This document shows positions 23,401 to 35,400 of a stretch of 64,000 nt of DNA, in pieces. Numbering within the stretch: position 1 is the stretch's first letter; each line of letters opens with the position of its first letter. The notes under the pieces were generated by a model that saw only the letters and a list, made by a program, of their open reading frames with translations, did not search any database and was not told the DNA's origin. This DNA comes from Protula sp. h YS-2021 (taxonomy: Eukaryota; Annelida; Polychaeta; Sabellida; Serpulidae), in the NCBI GenBank assembly GCA_949752745.1, contig OX457032.1, positions 16,408,720 through 16,472,719 of the forward strand, written 5' to 3'. Made by a program: the position numbers and the translations under genes.

Positions 23401-26400
23401 TTGCATTACCACAATTCAAAGTGATCTTTGCAGTTCAGCAATACCGCTGCTACAGTAACATTTATCGTGCCTTTAAAAGATCAGCATAATATTCTGCAGG
23501 GCCGGTTGTTTTTTAAATAGCAAATTCATTTTTTTAAAAACGACTTGATACAGTAGTCCCTTGTTAATTCGACCATGGTTTCTTTATAACTACTGTTCAA
23601 ACAAATGTTTTTCTCCCAAATAAACATTTCAGACACTTTTTCTTAATTTCCTAACTCAGAGAAGTTTTAATCAACCACTGTAGCAATAATTATAAATAAA
23701 TAAAACCTCGTCTAACTACATGAACAATGTTCATCCTTCCCCACAACCATCTGTTTTCAACCAATGAAGGGTTTTTGTTTTCGGTTTTGTCAAAACGAGG
23801 CTATGACGTAAATGCGCATGCGCAGAACGAACCTCTTCCTCCCCTCCCTCTTCCGCCTCGCCTTCTTCATCGTCTTTCTTGTCCTCGTGCTTGTGGTGCA
23901 GGCCCTCCTTGCCCCAATCCGGCTTCTCCTCTTTCTCTTGTTCCTCCAGAGCATATTTGGACTTGCCTAATTAACATAAATTTGCATATTCTACTCATGG
24001 CGGGGCGATTGTTTGAGAAGAAAATGTGGGGCAATGTCATGAGGGGAGTTATATTGGGCTGAAGTCAACTATTACATCTTAAAACTGTCTATATAAACCT
24101 TAACCTTTCAGTATTTCTTCACAAAAAAAAAAATTGGGTTAAACTTTGTGCATTACATTTTGTACAAAAATTGCGATGACATTAAGAAGTGTATTTGTTT
24201 ACCCACAGATTTAACACTCGGTTTAACTTTGATCAACACATTTAACATTGATTTACGATTTTTTTTTTGTTCCACTTTACCAGTTCATGCAAAAAGTAAT
24301 TTTATTCATACAACTAACAGCAACAGATCGTTATAATCAGTCACAGATTGTTACAATCAGCAACATATCGCTTCAATCAGTCACAGCTAGAAGTTACCTG
24401 TAGATTTGAGCTGATCACGGAAAGCGCCGCTGGATTTTTTAAGTTTGTCTTTGTCAAACTTGGCAAGGCGACTTTCTGTCTTTGCAACTTTTTTCAACAT
24501 GGGCTTGGCACTGAGAAAAAAAACAATAACACTGGTTCACGTTCATAATACTTTACCAAACACTCAGCTGTTGTCTTCGCAGAGAGCTGTGAATGAAAAG
24601 TACAACTATGGGATAAACTCGTTGTAACACAAACAAAAATATCATACATTTTGGTAGAGACTGGGTCTGAGAGCTGGATTTCGCATGGACTTGAATCCGT
24701 GAACGAAGGTTCGAGCTCCGATCCATAGGCTGGAGTTTGAATGGAATCGGATCCTTGGGCTGGGGTTCGAATGAACTTGGATCCGCAGGCTGGGGTTCGA
24801 AAAGGCTTGGATTGGTAGGCTGGCGTTCGAATGGAATTGGATTCGTAGGTTGGGGTTCGAATGGACTTGGATTCGTAGACTGGGTTTCGAACAGACTTGG
24901 ATCCGTGGGCTCGGGTTCGAATGGGCATGTATCCGTGGGCTGGGGTTCACATAAACCTGGATCCGTAGGCTGTGGTTCGCAAAGACTGGGGTATGACATA
25001 GGGTTCGTATGAACTAGAAATTGTGGGTTAGGGTCCACATGGTCGGCAACCTGGGAGATGGGTCTCTAATGTGCTGGTACCCGTGGGCTAGGCTTCGGGT
25101 GGGCTAGAATTCGCGAGCTGAATTAACTATATATTGGATGGGATATCAATGGGTTTGCGTGAGATCTGGGAGAATCTTACCATGAATATATACTCAGTTT
25201 ATTAGTCCAACGTTTATTAATGCTGTCAGATTTAAACCCCCACACCCCACCTCCCCCCCCCCCCCCCCTCTGCCCCTTTTTCTGGCTGGCTGAGATGTGA
25301 ATGTTCGTAAAGTACTCACAATTTGCCCTTGATGTCGTTGACTTTTATACTCAGCTCATTGATCTAAAATAGAAATGGAAAATATAATAATATTTTATAA
25401 GCATCATTACCGGTAAAACTGTGAAAGTCACAAATACACATTAACCTGACCATGACCCCCTGCTTCAGACAACACATGATTAACTGAAAGAAACAGCAAT
25501 AATTTCTGTTTCTTTTCTTATCCTACGAGTCAGATAAGCCGTTTCAAGCGGGTTCTGGGAAAATAGACACAGAAATAAACAATAGGAAAGAAAGTCTGGG
25601 GCCCCTTAGCCATCGGCGGGGGGGGGGGGGGGGGGAGGGGGGGGTAAGGGGCGGGCGTTTTTTACCTCGAAGTCTTGTTTTCTGATCTTGTCTTCCCAGT
25701 CATATTTCTCTTCTTCCAGGCGGCAGACCGAGGTGTACAACTCGCGCACCTTCGCTTCAAGGTCAGCTGTAACACAAAACAACACACTACACTGGTCGTT
25801 CTAGAGTGATCTTAGGGTACAGGGGGGAGGGGGGATGACGAGTGCGAACTCACCTCCATCCCGTAAAAATATACCAGATATATTCTCGTCACGAACTGTT
25901 CATCAAAAAATGTATTCTGACTGGATAAAAGTCATGGCATTTTCAACAATCAAAATACACTCTGAATCATTACTGGATCTGAAGGGCCTCAGGTTTGTTT
26001 ACAAAGCAAACCGCGACATTTGGTCAATAAACCGCGACATTCGGCTTTTTTTGAACACTAATCTTTGTTAATATTACCAAGAAGAATTGTATATCTCAAG
26101 CAGATTTCGATTTCATCAAGCACACCAATTTAACGGAAAGAAGATACTTTGATGTTTACAACAGCATATTTTATCGCTCCCCGTGATATCGCTGTGTGAA
26201 AATGCGAAATATTTGCTACAAATAAGGTTCGAAACAACCACTCTAGCTTGAAACTGAAACAAAAAAAATCAACACCAATCCGACTAAATGTCACACTTGC
26301 AAATTTGGTCTTATGCCGCGCGCGTCACTAATTCCGAACAAACGGGCGCTTGACAAAATGTCACTTAAACTACAAAATCCTTCCACTAAATCCCGAGATA

Positions 26401-29400
26401 AGCTGCAAAAGACCAGGGCTGGACTTCGGGGGATTCAGGACTACTTTATGTAGGGGGTTTCTCAAGTAGCGTGCATAAATGTCATGGGAAAATTAACGAC
26501 GTCATCAATGATTTTCTACGCGGCGTATGAGCAGAAAGCCTGACGTTTTTTGCTTACGTATTTCATGATTGGAACTAAACGATCTCATTTTCACTACAGT
26601 TTAACTATGGCAGGCAACATAACGTAACATCACATTTCTCTGCATAAGAATATATCAAGCAATTAAAAATAAAGATTTTTGTTTCACCAAGCAGAAAAGG
26701 CTCTGCAGATGACGTTAGTTTATTCCGTAACAGCCAGAAGATGCTCAAAGTTTCGCAATGCCACACCTTTCAAATGTCCCTTTTTTCTATTCTCGAATCA
26801 AAATACCACTGTAATGTCGACCACAGTGCCATATTTTGTTAATATATTCTTATTTAAAATATGATGAATTCATTCTTGCTCACGAGGAATTTAAAGTGAA
26901 TTTTTCGGCTTAAGTCTAGGGCTGGTTTCCTGTTGTTAATGTTACGGAAACCAGGTCTAAACTTAGTGGATTAGAAATTCACCGTTTATGTGTGAGTGTT
27001 ATGATATATTCTCTGCATTCCTGAACTGAACGTGCATTGGCTGAGTTTACGTTGTTGTTGGAACACAACCACACCACGAAATCACTGAATGCAGGGCTTT
27101 CATTCATTAAACTCAGACAAAAATTAGGCTAACTATGTAAACACTGCAACAACAAATTATAACAGTCTGCAACCCTTCTTCACAGGCATGTGTGCTGGAA
27201 GTCAGTGTTAAAAAAAAAACAACTTAAATCCATCCATGTTGCAAGGAAACTGCAGTATACGCTGGATTACAAGACAAACATTTTCCTAACACAACTACGA
27301 AAGACATGCAAAGCTGCAACATTTTGAAAACCTGTGACATAAATCTTGTAATGAAATTCTTGTTCACAAACAGCATTAAAATGGACTTCATTTTAATGGA
27401 TGGGGGTGGGCAGGGGGTTGTTTCTTACTGCATGCGGTATACATGAGCAAAATCACCCTAAAAGAACAGATACATTGAAACGTCATACACTATATACGAA
27501 CTCTGTAGATGTATCACAACTGGCACAGCATCCGCCTATCCCAAAAAACGAGTCACTATAGTAACGCACACATACACTAGCATGACAACATATACACGTC
27601 ACGATGACGTAGCGAGGGCTGACGCATGCGCACTTGCACGACGTACCATCAGAGAGGCCATCAATGGCCAGTTTAGGCACAAGTTTTTCAATATATGCTT
27701 TCTTTTCGGCGGCCTCTTTCTCTTGCTGAAGTTTCATGTCCTCAGCCGCCTTCTGCATGATAAGTTGCTGCAACGAAAGAAAAGCCACGTGGACAGAGAG
27801 AGAAGCAAATATTTTCAAAACCAGTTCATGAGCCGTAATGTTCGCGCCAAAGTTCCGCTTTTTGGCATTCCTGATCAAGGTCAATACATAAAGGTAAAGT
27901 ATTGCTGAAAATAAAAATGTTTTAGAAATAGTTTGAGAGATTAGTATGGGCAACCATGAGTAACATCCGCGAAGGCATGCAGGGCTTGACACTGAATTCT
28001 CAAATGGAATGTAACTTTTAGTCACTGTGTTTCAATAGTTGTTGCCACAGTTTATTCAATCCAAACGGACGCAAAATAGTTCTGCAGCCAATCAATCACA
28101 TTTTTATCAATCACCCATGCCTTATTCCGAAGACACGGGAAGGTTCAATGCTATCTTCCCCATTTAAAACGTGTTTAGAAACGCTTCTTAGCAGAATCAT
28201 AAAAGTTGTATAGACGCAGTTTGTCTGTGAGTGATTGCGCAGGCGGACAAAGGCATGTTCAACTGACGCCATTAGATGCTGGCCATATCTACGAACAGAA
28301 TCTTCTTTTTCCGCCATGGAGAGATTGGGATGCAGTTGCCTGACAACATCCTACTGTTGCTGGACAACATCCTATTGTTGACTGACAACATCCTATCGTT
28401 TTGTATTAAGAATATACCCAGTAAAGAAGAATTTAGATATTTTTGTCATAGGCAAGATGATGCATGACGTTTATTCTGGAATAAAGTATTCATACCTCTT
28501 GTCACCATTTTTTCAAACTTCTCAAATTGATTCCAGAATAGATTAAGGCTGTCTCAAGTGTCTTTATTTCATTTGTGACAAATATATCCATATTCTGAAC
28601 AGACTGATATATTCTTATTGGAAATAATAGGGATGTTAAAACCTACACAATCTATGATACGATTGTCAACAAACGCACATCGCTAACCTTCACTCAGGTC
28701 TTGCAGGCAGAGCGGGGGTACCCGCTCATCGAGATATTTCCTTTTCTCAGTCTCGTACTCTTCACTGTCTACTCCGTACATTCTCCTGGTGGTCTGATTC
28801 TACGGGGTCCACGGGTCCAAAACAAAGACAAAAACAGCATGCATACAACGCGTGTTAGTAGCCATTTAAGACGTTAACAGAGTAGCAGCATCGCAGTTGT
28901 CAGTGAGAAATTCGAGAATGTGTATGAATATGTTTTGGTTTGGTGCTAGAAAACTAATCATGCTAATACTAAAACTATGCTCAACATTAAAACAGGTGTA
29001 CTTTTTTGGGCGTTGGCCATATTTCCAACCCCTCCAAAACGATAATAAGAAATAAAGAATACTTGTAATAAAAATAACAAAGTAATCAATAAATTAAATT
29101 CACTAAATAATCAGAAAAAAGTAACAAAATTAAATAAAATATATATATAAAAAGAACTCCACATGTTAGGTGCTGGTTACTTTTTACAGCGTTTAAAGAC
29201 GGCCTATATTTAAGAAGACATTATAAACCGAAAACAAAGGGAACCGGTGTGAAAACACAGAGAACTGGTGTGAAAACATAGGGAACCGGTGTGAAAACAT
29301 AGGGAACCGGTGTAAAAACACAGAGAACCGGTGTGAAAACAAAGGGAAGCGGTGTGAAAATCAGAGGACCGGAGGCAAGTTTTAAAAAGTGAAGAAACTA

Positions 29401-32400
29401 CACAGAAAATAAGAATGCAGAACTTTAAAACAAATTCTATTTAATAGATTGATTTATTTCTATACCTGGTTTGTTCCTAACTTTTATGCTCTATTATAAT
29501 TTCTGTAGCTGTTTTTCCTCATGAAAATTGGAAGACATTTTGTCACCGTTTTGTCAGAACAAGCTGCATCGGAGCCAAATATGGCGGACAAATGTCCTTT
29601 AGTTGATAAGTTTCTTCAAGACCTGATTTATTTATTTTTTCTTAAAGGAATGGCCGAAAGCCTCAGTGGGCGTTAATTTTGAATTCTGTGATAGGTGATC
29701 TAACCCACCTAATTTATTTATTTTTATTATCATAATTATAATTATTATTTTTACAAACGCATCTTTATCTTTACAGATATTATTATTATTATTATTATTG
29801 CTATTGCAAACTTATCTGTATCTACAACTCCTCTCAGCTTGGACAAAACATATACCTGAATACAGATGTTTTTGCTGTAAATGCTAAGCCGATACCAGGG
29901 TCGTATTAATTGTGATGCCAAACATCACGGTTAATTAACACTTGACAAGCCTTTGGCTTGCAAGAGTTATATGAATTTGTGCGAGCAAAATTCGTCCTTT
30001 TTTTTTTCTTCTTGACACTTTTTCCGATTTTTTGTGTCTTCTTCTTCTCTGACACTATGGGCCCTACGACCATGAAACTTGGGACTTATGAAGAGCTTGA
30101 TCTGAACATGTGCATGTCACTTTTTATTTTCGTCTTTGATTTCGTTTTCTTTGTCAAAACGCCATGTGAAAAGAGTGTACTTTTGCAAGTAAATGCGTGG
30201 CATTTAACCCACATCACACACAGTTGCTCAGTGAGCTTTGTGCGAGCTCTCACTGCGTAAATACACGGCGTATGCTAGATAAGTCAATAATACCTTAAGT
30301 CAACAGAAACCAAACACTACTCGGCTTATGTAGACGTATTCAAGCTGTGTTGTTTGCAATATATTATTCAAGAAATAACCCATTGAAGGAAGTTTTTGTG
30401 CGTTTTAATTTTTGTCAAGTGTTTAACATTTCGCTAGCGAAGTGAGGTTCTAGTATTGAATTGCTACTGAGCATTGTGTATACACCAAAATAGGCCTAGA
30501 AAAAGGATAGGAATATCTAATACAATTACCTTAAATGAAAATTAGTATGGCCAGTCAGTAGAATAAAAACATAATTAATGTGCCACCTATCTGGCAGTCA
30601 CAGGGGTTTTCAAAACTAATTCAACAGGAGTATATTTATTTTTTAAGAAAAAGAAATACTCTAATAAAAACACTGCATGCAGCATTTAATAAATATTATA
30701 TAAACATTATATTTCATAAAACTAAATAATTTCAATTCTTTTATTCATAAAAAAATATACTTCACACAAATAAAAATCCATATGGCACAGTTTATATTTT
30801 TGTCTATCAAAGCTTTAGCAATTCCGAAGATGAGTGTACTTTTATGACACGTGTTTACGCCACAACACTAGGATAAGGGGTAACATATACTTCAACAAAA
30901 TCACACCATGAACGAACTCTCAAAATGCTGAACCTATATCTGCAACTGTTACATGTAACACTTATTACTAGCAATGCAGCGTCATTTCTACATCTAAAAT
31001 GCAAAATTCCACAGAATCTTCACAATACAATCCAATGGACAAGTTTAATCATGTTTTCTTATAACCGCCTATATAAAGATCGCAAAATATCTCTTTAAGT
31101 TCTCTCTGTTCCTAAATTCCTCTTAAAGTTCCTCCTGTTCCTTAATTCCTCTCAACGTTCCTTCAGCTGATGATACACTTAACTGAGAAACCTCTGCATC
31201 AAATAAAACAACAGGCTTAGTTGAAGTGATTGAGTCACTTCCGTGTTTCTAAAAGGCACACATTATGTACAGATCAAACGAAACTAACTGATGGAACAGC
31301 AACGGTGGTATTGTTAAAATGGAGGAACAGAATGCGGATACTGTCAAGAAGTTCAAGTTCTGCTTCATTGCCCTTCTTGCAAACTTGAGGAAAAAACACA
31401 TGATCACAAGCCATAATGAACAAAAAAAAATAATAGAACCTTGTGATGTAATTTTGTATCAAAACAAAGTGAAACATACAGAGAATTGAAGGTTTTATTG
31501 ATCACGTATAATATGTGTTTTGTGTGTTTATTGTGCTGAAGCATAATTATCTTTTCTAGTGATATTTATGTAGAATTATGTAAATGCAACAAAAGAGTTG
31601 TGAATTGTATTTCTGGTCATGGCAACAAGAGATTTCAGTTGGATTGCTGAAGATGACTCGTCAAACATAAAGAACAAAGAGTGTCACAGTGATCAACCTT
31701 GACACACACCCCTTCCTAAAAAAAAATATCATATCCTGCAGAAATGAAATATACTTTCTGTTGCTATACACGTAGCAACACAACTAAACTTGTCCAGGCT
31801 TGAGCGGAGGCACCTACCTTAAGTAACTTCTTCTTTTCCGGGGAGAGTCCTCCCAACCCCTTCCTCTTTTGTTTCTTCTGTATAAGAAACATAAAGCTCT
31901 CTATGTAAAAACAAACACAAGACGCGCGCATAAGATGAGCGCTAAAATCCTTCGTATTTTTGTTTTAAATCCAGCTTTTGTGCGTCAAATTTGGATTATG
32001 CCATGCCAAACGCAAACCGAAAGGATAAATTTAGAATTCCTGTTACTCTCCCTCCCTATAATCTCTCTCACTTTGCAAAACGAGGGCAACGAAATGTGAT
32101 TAATTTTAGCTATATGTCTTTACAGGGGATAATAACTGGTTACCTTTCTATCTCCGAAAGATAAAAAATGGAATTGCAGTCGCACAAAAACTGCCAATGA
32201 GCTAAATTTTCAAATGAGAAAAAAAAAACAGACTCTTCAAAGTAAAAAATCTTGCAGCGTAAATTATGTGGTTAAAATGGAATCCGACAGAAAAAAAAGC
32301 AACTGAGAATTAAGATATAAATATAAAATGACTATATTTGGCATTGTATAAGCTTGGAGAGGTTAATTTGTAGGGAGGGAGGTGGTCAGCGATTGTGTGT

Positions 32401-35400
32401 TTTTACATTTCCGGTACGCAAACAACTTGTAAATCCACAAACAGTGAACAAACAAAAAAAGAAAAAAAAAATGACAATGCATAAAAGTACAGCATATGAA
32501 TAAAAATAGTTCATTGTCACGCGTGTTTTTCTGTATCAAGAATCGGGTGTATACATAATGATACCAAGATATTTTCACACCACCACAATCCGCTTCTTAC
32601 AAACTATCCTCGCCAACGTTTTAGTTTCTCAGTTACTTTGGTTAATCTTTGACAAATTTTTAGTACAGTTTTGTATCTGAGAAGACAAAGAGAAAATGAA
32701 AAGAAAAATGAAAAATGAAAAGAAAAAAATATACTCACAATTTGGCTTATTTATTAAGCAGTTACTAAATATATAACCACAAATAACAGAGAAATCGGTG
32801 TATACGGCCGAGGATAGCACGGCTAACAATAGCAATGCATCACCATAGTAACATCAACACACAATGCACATACCTCCTCGTCCTCTTCAAAACTTGCAGT
32901 GCCATTGGTTAACGCAGACGTTAGCTCCGCCTCCCTTTGTTCCTCTTCCTAACAACAGCATGCAACAGCCAATCCAAACGCAAACAGGAACAAGGGTTAA
33001 AAACCAAGACAGCAACAGAAAAGGTACATGCAGTAACTGAAGAACACATAGATAGATACTGAGGAGAAACAATTCAGTAAAGACAATGGCTTCTGAATAC
33101 TTTCCTGTTTTCTAACATAGATCCCAAGAAAAAAAAGCACCCTTGCAAATATATAAACGAAAAGAGAATACTTACTTAGATGGTTATAAAATTCTGTGCT
33201 GCGCCTTTGTTCTATGTTTACAACAACCATGCCAAAAAAAATAACAATAAACAACTCAAAATTTATCTACACTGAGATCAATCCACTTCAAGCCTCTCCA
33301 ACAATGCAGCAACAGAATACAATTTCGAAAACCGTCAACATCATATTTCAATAAACATTACTTATATTTACAGCCCTCTACCCCCCACTTTCCCCGCCAA
33401 CTCAAACCTTGCATGCTTCTTGAATTCTTTTCAATACTAGTCTTACTCTTTTCTTTTGCGCCGCTTGTCGGATCGCTGCTCTTTCTTCTTCCGCTTTCTT
33501 CCGCCTTTCCTCACGTTCTTTCTCTCTCTGTTCTCTTTCTTCTTTTTCTTTTTGTATCTTCTGCTCTCTGGCTTTCCACTGTTGTTCCCTCTCTTTTTGC
33601 AGCTGCTTCCTCGCAGCCTGCTTTTCGTCTTCTATTTTCTTCATGCTCTCATCTGCTTTTGCACTTGCCTTATGGGTTAATGCCAAGTTTATAAGAAAAA
33701 CATGCGAACATCAGACAGCTAAAACAGTAAACAAAACACTTCAAACATCAAGTTAAAATACAGAGCAAGCAAGCAAAACTCAGGTTTACATCAATAGACC
33801 GTCTTTTCTTTATCTCAATGATGTAATTCTTTCTTCTTTAGAATGCAGTGCCTACCTGTCTTTTTTCTTCTAGTTTTTTAATTCTGTCTTCCTCTAACTT
33901 CCTTCTTTCTTCGTCTAACTTCCGTTTCTCCTCCTTTCTTTTTTCCTCCTCTTCTTTTCTTCTCTTTTTCTCTTCTTCTCGTCTTTGTTCTCTTTCCTCT
34001 TCTTCTTTTCGCAGCTCCTCTTCCAACTGTTTCGCCTCGTCTGTTTCCACATCATGCTCTGCATCTTCTTCCCCAGGTTCTTCTTCTTCATCATATTTCC
34101 CTCCTTGTTCTTCTGTTTCTATCCTTTCCTCATTACTTTCTTCTGCCTTTTCTTCTCGTTCATCTTGTTCTCTCTGCGCTTTCTCTGCTTCAGCCAGTCG
34201 CCTCAATTCTTCTTCTCTTTCTCGTTCCTCCTCCTCCTCTTCTATTCTTAATCTTTCCAATTCTTCTTCTTGCTCCATTCTTAGGCGTTCCTCTTCCAAT
34301 CTTTCTTGTTCTTGACGTTCCATTCTTTCCTCTTCCAGTCTTCTCGCCTCTTCTTCTTCCTCCCGCTCTTGCTGTTCTCTCCTTTCTTCTTCCAGTCTTC
34401 TTTCTTCCTCTTCGCGCTTCTGCCTTTCCATTTCCTCCTGGGCTTCCCTTTCTTCTGCTAGTCTTTGCTCTTCTGCCAGAGCAAGCCTTTCTTCTTCTAG
34501 CTGTCGTTTGATCTCTTCCTCTCTTCGCTTTTCCTCCTCGATTTTCCTTCTTTCTTCATCTTCTCTCTCTCTTTCTTCTTGTTCTCTTTGTAAACGGATA
34601 GTTTCTTCCTCTCTTTCTTTGCGTTCCTTTTCCTCTTTCAGTCTCGCTTCTTCTTGTCTGCTTTCTTCCTCCTCAGCTATCTCAACTTTAGGCTCTGGCT
34701 CCGAGTCTTGTGCTAAATCTCCTTCCGGTTCAGAGTCCTCGATATTTTCAGGAGCTTTTTCTTCATTCTGTGTAAAAAACAGATGGGTGGGGGGAAAACA
34801 CCATGCAAACACAGTGGTATAAACATTCAAAACAAGGTCACACCAAAACATGCTGGTCTTTGACTTGGATTAAAACGACATGTGAAATCAAAGGAATGAA
34901 TATTGATATCTTTCCACCTCCTTTATTCAGTGGCTTTTAATTGTGTAAACGTTAAAAATACTTGACATTAAACGATGTTTTAAAATTTTGAAATTTTGAA
35001 ACAATGCTAACTTTATACTACAAGTAGTATTTCAAACTTTCAAACACAAATTTGAACAACAGTAGGAAAAGAGCAAGTCACGCACACCACTGCACTTACA
35101 GTAGCCTCTCAGTAACTCAAACCCATCAAATGTCCCCCTTTGTTCCCCCACGCTCCCATCAACACACGAGAGTTAGAATTCCAGTGTTATGCATATCTTT
35201 TCAAAAAACAATCGCAGTACTTTTAGGCACCCGGTGACTTTGAGTTGGCGAGGGCTTGCTCTAATCATTGGCTGATTAATGAGTTTCGAGGCCAGCACCC
35301 CCCCAACCCTCTACCCCCCTGCCCGTCCGCTCCTGGCTCCATCTCTTTTTTTTTTAAATGGCGCTAAATTTGTTTTGTCAAAAATCATGTCAACCCCCTC

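Larger units (their letters stand above)
20447..24397 (-). other. Introns between the acidic tail exons
   Basis: The introns 20447-21670, 21725-23303, 23370-23832 and 23967-24397 hold no further exon I can support. The plus-strand frames at 21197-21747 (two adjacent open frames, no recognisable protein) are unexplained. A possible pogo-type terminal motif lies at 23551. Confidence 0.5.
25767..28687 (-). other. Introns around the alternative exon 12b
   Basis: 25767-27646 and 27768-28687, apart from the repeat copy at 28410-28560. No additional exon recognised. Splicing control elements for the mutually exclusive pair may lie here, but I cannot name any. Confidence 0.4.

Noticed and set aside
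24737..25012. tRNA genes suggested by GGTTCGAA repeats
   Set aside because: No A box, no cloverleaf; the motif belongs to the minisatellite unit.
24494..25038. Long minus-strand frames with NPSLRIQVHSNPS-type repeats
   Set aside because: Encoded by the 30-bp minisatellite; open on both strands and located within an intron.
33413..34822. Ser/Phe-rich plus-strand frames
   Set aside because: Antisense of the GA-rich exons 8 and 9; composition is explained by the Glu/Arg codons on the other strand.
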